From Candidatus Zhuqueibacterota bacterium (GTDB lineage Bacteria; Zhuqueibacterota; Zhuqueibacteria; Zhuqueibacterales; Geothermadaptataceae), in assembly GCA_015491485.1 (NCBI GenBank), contig WFVT01000304.1, positions 1 to 33,072 of the forward strand: DNA of 33,072 bases, given 5' to 3'. Shown piece by piece: positions 25,579-33,072 of the stretch (position 1 is its first letter; each line of letters begins with the position of its first letter). A program made the translations under genes and the position numbers. The notes below the pieces were generated by a model. It was given only the letters and a program-made list of their open reading frames with translations, had not been told where the DNA came from and searched no databases.

Positions 25579-25767
25579 TTGCAGCCGTTTATACCGGAGC
25601 GCATCAAGGAGGATAGCGGCCTGCTTTTGATCCATGAGGGCAGCAAGAGCCTCGCTTTCAATGATTTCACGGAGGTGATGGTATTGGAAAAAACGCCGGC
25701 TGAAACTTCTTCCATGATCCGAGGCATGCAAAAGGCGCGAATCTTCTTGTCGAGCGGAAAATTTTAA
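25579..25767 (+). CDS. Doubtful small ORF after recR, unknown function
   Basis: An open frame of 62 codons from a TTG at 25579, ending KARIFLSSGKF. It fills most of the 287-nt gap between recR and pgsA. It reads as a plausible soluble peptide (LLLIHEGSKSL, FTEVMVLEKTPAE) and I do not recognise a family. There is no ATG or GTG near the natural start, and the ribosome site is poorly spaced (AGAGGG only 2 nt away). It could be a real small gene, the tail of a decayed one, or chance. The remaining 25768-25852 is AT-rich and holds nothing I can name. Confidence 0.3.
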   Translation: MQPFIPERIKEDSGLLLIHEGSKSLAFNDFTEVMVLEKTPAETSSMIRGMQKARIFLSSGKF

Positions 25768-25852
25768 TAGGATTAAGCGTAAAAAGATATTAAATTTAAG
25801 ATTGCGGTGAATGACAATCCGATGAAACGAACGCCCAACCCAAGATGATCGC

Positions 25853-26479
25853 ATGACGTTTCCGAATCAATTGACACTTTTAAGAATTTTTTTGACGCCG
25901 ATTTTTATTGCCACTCTGTTTGTTGAATCCTTGACGTACCGATATATTTCGTTTTTCCTGTTCCTCATCGCTTCACTCACCGACTGGTATGATGGCTACA
26001 TCGCGCGCAAATTCAATTCGGTCAGTCAGTGGGGCAAATTTCTCGATCCCCTGGCGGATAAAATCCTGGTGCTGTCCACCTTTTTTGCTTTATTTTTGAT
26101 CGGGCAGGTGCAGTTGTGGATGGTCCTGGTCATCGCCGGCCGTGACCTTGCCATTACCGCCCTTCGTATTTATGCCATGAACAAAAAACGCCCTTTGGTG
26201 ACCAGCACATTTGCCAAATGGAAAACCGCCAGTCAGATGACGGCGATCTATATTATTTTGATTTATCTGATCGTCAAACAAAAAATGATGGATGCACCGG
26301 GGCAGTATTCCTGGGTGCAGCGTCTGGAATCGCTGGAAGTGATCGATAAGCTCATGTATGTGGTTACGTTTATCACGGCGACCACCGGCGTGCATTACCT
26401 GATTGAAAATCGGCACCATGTGAAGGGCTTTGCTATTGCGTTTTGCCGACTGTTTCTACCAACAACCTTTTTCTCATGA
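25853..26479 (+). CDS. pgsA: CDP-diacylglycerol-glycerol-3-phosphate 3-phosphatidyltransferase
   Basis: A 208-residue inner-membrane enzyme making phosphatidylglycerol phosphate from CDP-diacylglycerol and glycerol 3-phosphate. The CDP-alcohol phosphatidyltransferase motif D-x2-D-G-x2-A-R-x8-G-x3-D-x3-D is complete (DWYDGYIARKF, then GKFLDPLADK). The N-terminus NQLTLLRIFLTPIF is family-typical, and several hydrophobic helices follow. The ATG overlaps no neighbour. Its stop overlaps the pgpA start by 4 nt, so synthase and phosphatase for the same lipid are translationally coupled. Confidence 0.95.
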   Translation: MTFPNQLTLLRIFLTPIFIATLFVESLTYRYISFFLFLIASLTDWYDGYIARKFNSVSQWGKFLDPLADKILVLSTFFALFLIGQVQLWMVLVIAGRDLAITALRIYAMNKKRPLVTSTFAKWKTASQMTAIYIILIYLIVKQKMMDAPGQYSWVQRLESLEVIDKLMYVVTFITATTGVHYLIENRHHVKGFAIAFCRLFLPTTFFS

Positions 26480-26976
26480 GAAAAACCGCGATTTTTCTTG
26501 CCACCGGCGCTTATACTGGGCTGGCGCCGTTCGCTCCCGGAACCGCAGGTAGTTTGCTGGCATCCCTGATCCTTTTGATACTACCCGGCTTTCATCATCC
26601 TGGTTATGCAATTGCGGTTTTCAGTGTTTTGGGGATCGGCGTCTGGGCATCTGCCGAAGCGGAGCGGTTCTATCAAAAAGAAGATGCGCCTCAGGTCGTC
26701 ATCGACGAAATTGCCGGCATGATGATCAGCGTGGCGTTGCTGCCTGCGGGCTGGAAGACCGTGGCCATCGCGTTCGTATTTTTCCGAATTTTCGATATCG
26801 CCAAGCCGTTTCCGGTGCGGCAGGCGGAGCACACCGGCAAACTGGTGGGCAAATTGGGCTACGATTCTCAGCGGCTGTTTCAGCTCGCCGGCGGCGTGGG
26901 TGTGATGATGGACGATGTGGTGGCCGGCATCTATGCCAACATCGCCACCCGTTTGGTGCTGACCTGGATGCAGTAG
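26476..26976 (+). CDS. pgpA: Phosphatidylglycerophosphatase A
   Basis: A 166-residue membrane protein removing phosphate from phosphatidylglycerol phosphate, the step after PgsA. Family features are the N-terminal GLAPFAPGTAGSL, the VVIDEIAGMM acidic motif, FFRIFDIAKPFPV and the C-terminal GVMMDDVVAGIYANI. I chose the ATG at 26476, which overlaps the pgsA stop as ATGA and gives the usual N-terminus; an ATG at 26443 would add 11 residues inside pgsA. It lies 12 nt before cinA. Confidence 0.94.
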   Translation: MRKTAIFLATGAYTGLAPFAPGTAGSLLASLILLILPGFHHPGYAIAVFSVLGIGVWASAEAERFYQKEDAPQVVIDEIAGMMISVALLPAGWKTVAIAFVFFRIFDIAKPFPVRQAEHTGKLVGKLGYDSQRLFQLAGGVGVMMDDVVAGIYANIATRLVLTWMQ

Positions 26977-26988
26977 GCGAGGATAATC

Positions 26989-28230
26989 ATGCAGGCCTGT
27001 ATCATTTCCATTGGCAATGAATTGTTGATCGGGCAGACGGTCAACACCAATGCCGCCTGGATGGGGCAAAAGCTGGGTGAGGTCGGGGTGACGGTACAAA
27101 AAGTGGTCACCATCCCGGATCAGGAGGAGGCCATTCGCGCGGCGCTGGACGACGCCCTGGCGCATGCCGACATCACCCTGATGACCGGCGGCCTCGGCCC
27201 CACCCACGACGACATCACCAAAAAGGTCGTGACGGACTATTTCGGCGGCAAGCTGGTGTTTCATCCGGACATTCTCGAACGGCTGCGCCGGGCGTTTCAA
27301 AAGCGTGGCTTCGAGATGCCGGCGGTCAATGAAAATCAGGCCTGGCTGCCGGACAATGCCGAGATTTTGCCAAATCGCGTGGGCAGTGCGCAGGGCATGC
27401 TGTTTGTAAAAAATGGTAAAAAATGCGTGGTGATGCCCGGCGTGCCGCGGGAAATGAAGTATATTATGGAAAACAGCATCCTACCCATGTTGAAGCGCGA
27501 GCTCACCGGACAGGTCATCCGCCACCACACCTGGCGCACGGCAGGCATCCCGGAATCCATGCTGTTCGAAATGCTCGGCGATGTGGCAAAACTGGAGCGC
27601 TTCGGCAAGCTGGCGTTTTTGCCCAAATACTGCGGTGTGGATGTGCGGATCACCATTTCGGCGCCCGATCCGGATGAAGCCGAAAAGCGGCTGCAACAGG
27701 CGGAAAAAATTGTTTTTGAGAAAATAGGCCATTATATTTATGCAACAGGGGATACGCCGCTGGAACAGGTGCTGGGCGAGCTGTTGACCGGGCGAAAACA
27801 AACCCTTGCCGTGGCCGAAAGCTGCACCGGCGGCATGATTTGTGACCGCATCACTGATATTCCGGGCAGCTCCAACTACTTCATGGGCGGGGTGATCGCC
27901 TACAGCAACGACGAAAAAATCGCCCGGCTGCGTGTATCGCCGGAAACGCTGAAGCAGTTCGGCGCCGTTTCCGAGCAGACGGCCCGGGAAATGGCCGCAG
28001 GTGTGCGTGAAACCACCGGCACCGATTTCGGGCTGAGCACCACGGGCATAGCCGGGCCCACCGGCGCCACTCCGGAAAAGCCGGTCGGGCTGGTGTATGT
28101 GGGACTGGCCACGAAAGAGTCGGTGGTGGCGAAAAAATTTGTGTTTGGCGAAGACCGGCTGATCAACAAAGAGCGCGCCACGTATGCGGCCCTGCAGATG
28201 TTGTACAAAGCGTTGAAAGGGATTCAGTGA
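26989..28230 (+). CDS. cinA: CinA: NMN deamidase / molybdopterin-binding-like competence-damage protein
   Basis: A 413-residue two-domain protein. The N-terminal MoCF-like domain (about 1-170, ISIGNELLIGQTVNTNAAWM, then TGGLGPTHDDITKK) is a pyrophosphatase-type domain in characterised homologues. The C-terminal PncC domain (about 255-413, AVAESCTGGMI, GIAGPTGATPEKPVGLVYVG) hydrolyses nicotinamide mononucleotide to recycle pyridine nucleotide. GCGAGGAT lies 6 nt before the ATG. Its stop overlaps the thpR GTG. Together with recA downstream, it repeats the cinA-recA linkage known from competent bacteria. Confidence 0.96.
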   Translation: MQACIISIGNELLIGQTVNTNAAWMGQKLGEVGVTVQKVVTIPDQEEAIRAALDDALAHADITLMTGGLGPTHDDITKKVVTDYFGGKLVFHPDILERLRRAFQKRGFEMPAVNENQAWLPDNAEILPNRVGSAQGMLFVKNGKKCVVMPGVPREMKYIMENSILPMLKRELTGQVIRHHTWRTAGIPESMLFEMLGDVAKLERFGKLAFLPKYCGVDVRITISAPDPDEAEKRLQQAEKIVFEKIGHYIYATGDTPLEQVLGELLTGRKQTLAVAESCTGGMICDRITDIPGSSNYFMGGVIAYSNDEKIARLRVSPETLKQFGAVSEQTAREMAAGVRETTGTDFGLSTTGIAGPTGATPEKPVGLVYVGLATKESVVAKKFVFGEDRLINKERATYAALQMLYKALKGIQ

Positions 28231-28796
28231 GTCGGGACACCATACGCGCGTTTATTTGCTTTGAAATTTCCGACGCGCTGCGACAGTATCTGGAAACGAT
28301 CATCGAGGATGGGAGACGATTTCGGGAGGCGATTTCGTGGACCCGACCCGGGAACATCCATCTTACTTTGAAATTCCTGGGCAACATCGACGCACAGCAG
28401 CGTGAGGCGGTCTCGGGCGTATTGCAGAAGCTGACCGGCGCGTTCCGGGCGTTTGCAGTCAGTATCGATCGCCTCGGCGCGTTTCCCAATTTCCGACGGC
28501 CGCGGGTGATATGGGCGGGCAGCCATGAAGAAAATCCCACCCTGCAGCAGCTCGTGGCACAATTAGAGAATGAACTGGCCGCGTTTGGTTTCGAAACGGA
28601 GAATCGGAAATTTACACCGCATTTGACCATCGGCCGGGTGAAACGGCCGCCGATTCGCCAAACGGTGGATTTTTTGCAGCGATTTCCATTCGAACCTCAC
28701 ACGATTGAATGTCGTGAAATCATATTTATGAAAAGTGAACTCAATCCAGGCGGCGCCATTTACACGCCACTGGCAACGTTTTCTTTGCAATCTTAA
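28227..28796 (+). CDS. thpR: RNA 2',3'-cyclic phosphodiesterase ThpR (LigT family)
   Basis: A 189-residue 2H phosphoesterase. The two HxTx catalytic motifs are both present: HLTLKFLG from H45 and HLTIGRV from H132, at the expected spacing. The N-terminus RAFICFEIS matches the family. It hydrolyses 2',3'-cyclic phosphate ends of RNA in vitro; its role in the cell is poorly known. The GTG start overlaps the cinA stop (GTGA), so it is translationally coupled. It is inserted between cinA and recA. Confidence 0.94.
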   Translation: MSRDTIRAFICFEISDALRQYLETIIEDGRRFREAISWTRPGNIHLTLKFLGNIDAQQREAVSGVLQKLTGAFRAFAVSIDRLGAFPNFRRPRVIWAGSHEENPTLQQLVAQLENELAAFGFETENRKFTPHLTIGRVKRPPIRQTVDFLQRFPFEPHTIECREIIFMKSELNPGGAIYTPLATFSLQS

Positions 28797-28809
28797 CACG
28801 GTGGGAGTT

Positions 28810-29859
28810 ATGGCAGACGTGAACGAAGACAAACGAAAAGCACTTGAGCTGGCCATATCGCAAATCGATCGGCAGTACGGCAAAGGCTCGGTGATGCGTC
28901 TGGGCGACAACCGAGCCAAAATCGCGGTGGATGTGATCCCCACGGGCAGTCTGTCGCTGGACGCGGCGCTCGGCGTGGGCGGCGTGCCCCGGGGCCGTAT
29001 CGTGGAAATTTACGGCCCGGAGTCCAGCGGAAAGACCACCCTGGCTTTGCATATCATCGCGGAAGCGCAAAAGCGTGGCGGACTGGCCGCGTTCGTGGAT
29101 GCCGAGCACGCATTGGATGCGGTGTACGCACAGAATCTCGGCGTGGATACGGACAATCTGCTCATCAGCCAGCCGGATACCGGCGAACAGGCGCTGGAAA
29201 TCACCGAGACGCTGGTGCGCAGCGGCGCGCTCGATGTGGTGGTGGTGGACTCAGTGGCGGCGCTGGTACCCAAGGCCGAAATCGAAGGCGAAATGGGCGA
29301 TGCGCAGATGGGCCTGCAGGCCCGGCTGATGAGCCAGGCCATGCGCAAACTGGCCGGCGCCATCAGCAAATCGAACACCTGCGTGATTTTCATCAACCAG
29401 ATCCGCGAGAAAATCGGCGTGCTGTTCGGCAACCCGGAAACCACCACCGGCGGTCGCGCGTTGAAATTCTACGCCTCGGTGCGCATCGATATCCGCCGTA
29501 TCGCCAGTATCAAGCAAGGCGATCAGGTGGTGGGCAACCGCACCAAATGCAAGGTGGTGAAAAACAAGGTCGCGCCGCCGTTCCGTGAGGCTGAATTCGA
29601 TATCATGTATGGGACCGGCATTTCCGCCGTTGGTGATTTGATTGATCTTGCAGTGAAACACGATATCATCCAGAAAAGCGGTACCTGGTTCTCGTATGGC
29701 GAAGAGCGATTGGGACAGGGCCGCGAAAATGTTAAAAAATATTTGTTGGAAAATCCAGATTTGATGGCGGAAATTGAACAACACGTCCGGCACGTGCTGG
29801 GACTGACGAAGACCGAAACCGAACCGGCGGCCGAAGCGTCCGACAAAAACGAGAAATAA
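28810..29859 (+). CDS. recA: Recombinase RecA
   Basis: A 349-residue DNA-dependent ATPase for homologous recombination and the DNA-damage response. The ATG at 28810 gives the normal start ([20 protein letters not shown]). An in-frame upstream ATG at 28735 would lie inside thpR and is less likely. Visible motifs are [11 protein letters not shown], Walker A GPESSGKT (69-76), [29 protein letters not shown] (Walker B and L1), [21 protein letters not shown] (L2) and [11 protein letters not shown]. The C-terminal tail is acidic, as usual. No intein or truncation. recX follows after a short gap. Confidence 0.98.
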   Translation: MADVNEDKRKALELAISQIDRQYGKGSVMRLGDNRAKIAVDVIPTGSLSLDAALGVGGVPRGRIVEIYGPESSGKTTLALHIIAEAQKRGGLAAFVDAEHALDAVYAQNLGVDTDNLLISQPDTGEQALEITETLVRSGALDVVVVDSVAALVPKAEIEGEMGDAQMGLQARLMSQAMRKLAGAISKSNTCVIFINQIREKIGVLFGNPETTTGGRALKFYASVRIDIRRIASIKQGDQVVGNRTKCKVVKNKVAPPFREAEFDIMYGTGISAVGDLIDLAVKHDIIQKSGTWFSYGEERLGQGRENVKKYLLENPDLMAEIEQHVRHVLGLTKTETEPAAEASDKNEK

Positions 29860-29868
29860 ATCCGGATC

Positions 29869-30543
29869 ATGGCGCAGTTTCCCGAAGGCGGGACGGTCAC
29901 ACTCGTGGAGCCGCAAAAGCGGCGCAAAAACCGCGTCAATGTGCATATTGACGGCGAGTTCGCCTTCGGGCTGGATCGCGAGGTGGCCGAAAAACACGGC
30001 ATCGCAAAAGACCGCGTGCTCTCCCGCGAGGAGATCCGGCTGATACTGGAAGAGGAAGAATATAAGCGCGGCCTGAACCGGGCCTTTCGTATTCTGGCCG
30101 CCCGCTCGCGTAGCGAAAAAGAAGTGCGCGATCGGCTTCTGGAAGCGGGCTATCCCGAGGTGATCGCGGAGAAAATCATCGCTCGCTGCCGGGAGCTGGG
30201 CTTTTTGGACGACACCGAATTCGCCTTTCGCTACGCCGAAGATCGGCTGCGCAACCGGCCCATGAGCCAGGAGATGCTGAAGCGCGAACTGATGTCGCGC
30301 GGCATCGGCGAGGAGCTGGCCGGCAGGGCGGCGGATAAAGCGTTTGCACAAACGGATGAACTCGAACTGGCGAGGAAGCTGGTGTCGCAAAAGATCAAGC
30401 GCTGGCGGGGCGAACCCAAAGACAAAGCGCGCGAAAAAATGGCTCGGTTTTTGGCGTCCCGAGGGTTTGGATGGGAGATTGTCCAGACGCTGTATCATGA
30501 ATTCAAATCGAATTTCCGCGATCCCTTCGCTGACGATCGTTGA
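29869..30543 (+). CDS. recX: RecA regulatory protein RecX
   Basis: A 224-residue helical modulator of RecA filaments. An N-terminal extension of about 60 residues (VTLVEPQKRRKNRVNVHIDG and onward) precedes the typical RecX three-helix repeats (RILAARSRSEKEVRDRLLEAG, ELGFLDDTEFAFRYAEDR, then RELMSRGI). Its ATG is 9 nt after the recA stop, so it is almost certainly co-transcribed and co-regulated with recA. alaS follows, the recA-recX-alaS order seen in many proteobacteria. Confidence 0.93.
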   Translation: MAQFPEGGTVTLVEPQKRRKNRVNVHIDGEFAFGLDREVAEKHGIAKDRVLSREEIRLILEEEEYKRGLNRAFRILAARSRSEKEVRDRLLEAGYPEVIAEKIIARCRELGFLDDTEFAFRYAEDRLRNRPMSQEMLKRELMSRGIGEELAGRAADKAFAQTDELELARKLVSQKIKRWRGEPKDKAREKMARFLASRGFGWEIVQTLYHEFKSNFRDPFADDR

Positions 30544-30575
30544 GGACATGGCATCATAGAGGAGTGTGGCTAACC

Positions 30576-33072
30576 ATGATGAAAGCATCAGAAATTCGTG
30601 AATCGTTTCTCGAGTTTTTTCGCAATAAAGATCATCTGATCGTTCCGAGCGCTCCGGTGATCCCGCAGAATGATCCGACCCTGTTGTTCACCAACGCAGG
30701 GATGAATCAATTCAAAAATATTTTTCTCGGCCTCGAAAAGCCCCCGCACCCGCGCGTGGCCGACACGCAAAAGTGCATCCGCGTGAGCGGGAAACACAAC
30801 GATCTCGAGGATGTGGGTTTTGATACCTATCATCATACCTTTTTTGAAATGCTGGGCAACTGGTCGTTCGGTGACTACTATAAAAAAGAAGCCATCGAGT
30901 TTGCCTGGGAGCTGTTGACCGAGGTCTGGAAGCTGCCCAAAGATAAATTGTATGCGACCGTGTTCCGCGAAGACGACGAGGCCGAGGAGCTGTGGAAACA
31001 GGTCACGGATATTCATCCGGAGCGCGTGTTGCGATTCGATGAAAAAGACAATTTCTGGGAAATGGGCGACACGGGGCCCTGCGGCCCGTGTTCCGAGATC
31101 CACATCGATCTCGGCGAAGAACGCTGCGATAAAAAAGACGAACCCGGGCATGTTTGCGCGGTGAACGGCGGCTGCGCCCGGTTCATCGAGCTGTGGAATC
31201 TGGTGTTCATTCAGTACAACCGCGAAAAAGACGGCAGCCTGGTGCCGCTGAAGGAGCGCCATGTGGATACGGGCATGGGCTTTGAGCGGATTGTGGCCGT
31301 GCTGCAGGGCAAGGCGTCCAATTACGACACCGACATTTTCTCGCCGCTCATCCATCGCATCTCCGAGCTGACCAAAGTGGATTATCCCGGGCCGGACGGC
31401 GGCGTGGCGCACCGGGTGATTGCCGATCACATCCGCACGCTGAGTTTCGCCATCGCCGACGGCGCGATACCGTCCAACGAGGGCCGGGGCTACGTGCTGC
31501 GCCGGATTCTGCGCCGGGCGGCGCGGTTCGGCCGCACGCTCAACATGCATGAACCGTTTATCTATCAGCTCGTGTCCGTGCTGGCCGAAACCATGGGCGA
31601 TGCGTTTCCCGAGCTGCGCGAAAAAGAGGAGTACATCGCGCTGGTGATCCGATCCGAAGAGGAGAGCTTCAGCCAGACCCTCGATCGCGGGCTGGAGATT
31701 TTCGATAAAATCGTGCATGTGCTGAAATCGAAAAAAGCCACGGAAATTCCCGGTGAAGACGCCTTCCGCCTGTACGACACTTACGGCTTTCCGCTGGATT
31801 TGACCGAGCTGATGGCGCGTGAGCAGGGCTTGACGGTGGATCGCGCCGGCTTTGAAAAGGCCATGGAAGAACAGCGCAAACGGGCGCGCGAGGCCGGAAA
31901 ATGGGAACTGGATTTGGGCTACCAGCCCGAAGAGTGGCCGCAACTGACCAAAGGCGAGGTCGAATCGCGGTTTATCGGTTACACCGATCTGGAAGCCGAG
32001 ACCGAAATCCGGCATTTGTTGCAGGAAGACGGACGCGTATATTTCACCCTCGCCGACACGCCGTTTTATGCCGAGTCCGGTGGACAGGTCGGTGACAAAG
32101 GCCTCATCGAAGGCGACGGCTTTGCCATCGAGGTGCTGGATACGCAAAAAGTCGGCTCGCACATCGTGCATATCGGACAGTTGAGGGAGGGGAAAATCGA
32201 GAATCCGAAGGTGGTGGCGCGGGTGAACCGCGAGCTGCGCATCGCGGCGGCGCGTAACCACACGGCCACGCATCTCCTGCACAAAGCCCTGCGCGATACG
32301 CTGGGGACGCACGTAACCCAGGCCGGTAGTCTGGTGGCACCGGACCGGCTGCGCTTCGATGTGACGCATTTTCAAAAGATCGACCTTGCCGCACTCGAAG
32401 ACATCGAAGGGCAGGTCAACGAAAAGATCCGCGAGGATCTCGAAGTCGAGGATTTCACCACCACGTTCGTTGAGGCGCGCAAAATGGGCGCCATGGCGAT
32501 TTTTGAAGAGAAATACGGCGAGGTGGTGCGCGTGGTGAAGATTGGCGATTACAGCCTCGAGCTGTGCGGCGGTACGCACCTGCACCACACCGGCGAGGCC
32601 GGCTTTTTCCGCATTTTGAGCGAGGGCAGCGCGGCGGCCGGCATCCGGCGTCTGGAGGCGATCACGGGCAAGGGCGCCGAAGATGTGGTGCGCGCCGAAC
32701 GGCGCATCGAAGAGGAGTTGCGGCAGTTATTGCAGTGCCAGACCGAAGATTTGCCTGCCAAAGTGCGCGAGCTTCTGGAGCAGCGTCGGCAACTGGAGCG
32801 CGAGCTGCAGCAGTTGCGGCTGCAACTGGCGCAGAAAGAAATTGCCGCCCTGGCGGAAAAAGCGCAATCCGTCAACGGCATCCGGTATGTCACGGCCAAA
32901 GTGGACGCCGCCGAGGTGAACGACCTGCGCGCCATGAGCGACACCCTGCGGCAAAAGCTGCGCTCCGGCGTGGGCGTACTGGCTGCGGAAATCCAGGGCA
33001 AAATTTCGTTTGCCTGCACGGTAACGGATGATTTGATCCAATCCAAAGGGCTGCGCGCCGGCGATATCGTAA
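30576..33072 (+). CDS. alaS: Alanyl-tRNA synthetase, 3' end cut by the window edge
   Basis: 832 codons of an open frame that continues past the window; full-length homologues have about 870-880 residues, so only the end of the C-Ala domain is missing. Class II catalytic core: PTLLFTNAGMNQFKNIFLG, then KHNDLEDVGFDTYHHTFFEM and GDTGPCGPCSEIH. The editing domain has both zinc/catalytic motifs, HTATHLLH and CGGTH. A coiled coil (about 705-770) leads to the C-Ala region. GGAG lies 11 nt before the ATG at 30576; a second ATG follows at once and gives MKASEIRESF, the more usual N-terminus. It charges tRNA-Ala, one gene of which lies at 22094. Confidence 0.97.
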   Translation, partial: MMKASEIRESFLEFFRNKDHLIVPSAPVIPQNDPTLLFTNAGMNQFKNIFLGLEKPPHPRVADTQKCIRVSGKHNDLEDVGFDTYHHTFFEMLGNWSFGDYYKKEAIEFAWELLTEVWKLPKDKLYATVFREDDEAEELWKQVTDIHPERVLRFDEKDNFWEMGDTGPCGPCSEIHIDLGEERCDKKDEPGHVCAVNGGCARFIELWNLVFIQYNREKDGSLVPLKERHVDTGMGFERIVAVLQGKASNYDTDIFSPLIHRISELTKVDYPGPDGGVAHRVIADHIRTLSFAIADGAIPSNEGRGYVLRRILRRAARFGRTLNMHEPFIYQLVSVLAETMGDAFPELREKEEYIALVIRSEEESFSQTLDRGLEIFDKIVHVLKSKKATEIPGEDAFRLYDTYGFPLDLTELMAREQGLTVDRAGFEKAMEEQRKRAREAGKWELDLGYQPEEWPQLTKGEVESRFIGYTDLEAETEIRHLLQEDGRVYFTLADTPFYAESGGQVGDKGLIEGDGFAIEVLDTQKVGSHIVHIGQLREGKIENPKVVARVNRELRIAAARNHTATHLLHKALRDTLGTHVTQAGSLVAPDRLRFDVTHFQKIDLAALEDIEGQVNEKIREDLEVEDFTTTFVEARKMGAMAIFEEKYGEVVRVVKIGDYSLELCGGTHLHHTGEAGFFRILSEGSAAAGIRRLEAITGKGAEDVVRAERRIEEELRQLLQCQTEDLPAKVRELLEQRRQLERELQQLRLQLAQKEIAALAEKAQSVNGIRYVTAKVDAAEVNDLRAMSDTLRQKLRSGVGVLAAEIQGKISFACTVTDDLIQSKGLRAGDIV

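Noticed and set aside
29251-30588. 445-codon open frame on the - strand
   Set aside because: Shadow of recA and recX; low-complexity composition and no motifs.
30588-32588. 666-codon open frame on the - strand
   Set aside because: It lies fully antisense to alaS, which has all family motifs. High-GC third positions open long antisense frames, and its translation is rich in His, Arg and Phe without known domains.

Overview
The window reads as one co-oriented stretch of a bacterial chromosome. All 21 coding regions called (20 firm, one doubtful), eight tRNA genes and one SRP RNA lie on the + strand. It looks like a Gram-negative member of the Fibrobacteres-Chlorobi-Bacteroidetes side of the tree. 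The signs are a giant secreted protein ending in a FlgD-like/type IX secretion (T9SS) C-terminal sorting domain and a PorV/PorQ-like outer-membrane protein. A Calditrichota- or KSB1-like lineage is my best guess from gene style, but this is inference; no 16S or ribosomal protein marker is present. Base composition looks even, and no insertion sequence, prophage or CRISPR array was seen.

Region 1 (1-15730) is the accessory and most unusual part. A small secreted protein (166-609) resembles the N-terminal domain of the next gene, a 2620-residue repeat-rich surface protein (617-8479). The latter overlaps by 4 nt a PorV-like barrel fused to TPR repeats (8476-10461). A 1473-residue membrane protein follows (10534-14955). 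It joins an RsbW-type ATPase domain, two membrane segments, HAMP, a SpoIIE/PP2C phosphatase, a transposase-like helix-turn-helix, a second helical domain, about 500 acidic residues and TPRs. Last comes a STAS protein (15038-15730) with its own sigma-70-like promoter, whose C-terminal domain matches the second helical domain of the phosphatase. This looks like a partner-switching signalling pair with a shared extra domain, beside a surface-protein export unit.

Region 2 (15731-19560) holds isocitrate dehydrogenase (icd) with its own candidate promoter and terminator, then obg and dprA.

Region 3 (19610-22702) is rich in stable RNA. A clear promoter drives tRNA-Ser(UGA) and tRNA-Ser(GCU). Then come gltX, tRNA-Gln(CUG), tRNA-Glu(CUC), tRNA-Arg(ACG), an intrinsic terminator, tadA, tRNA-Ala(CGC), tRNA-Ser(CGA), tRNA-Ser(GGA) and a long-form SRP RNA. 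All four serine anticodon classes occur here. Several tRNAs sit next to the enzyme that acts on them.

Region 4 (22724-33072) is replication, recombination and housekeeping: dnaX with an A10 slippery run, ybaB, recR, a doubtful small ORF, pgsA-pgpA (phosphatidylglycerol synthesis), cinA-thpR-recA-recX, and alaS running off the right edge. tRNA-Ser/tadA/SRP RNA/dnaX/ybaB/recR and pgsA/cinA/recA/recX/alaS are gene orders known from distant bacterial phyla. dprA, cinA and recA together fit competence for natural transformation, but no uptake genes are visible here.
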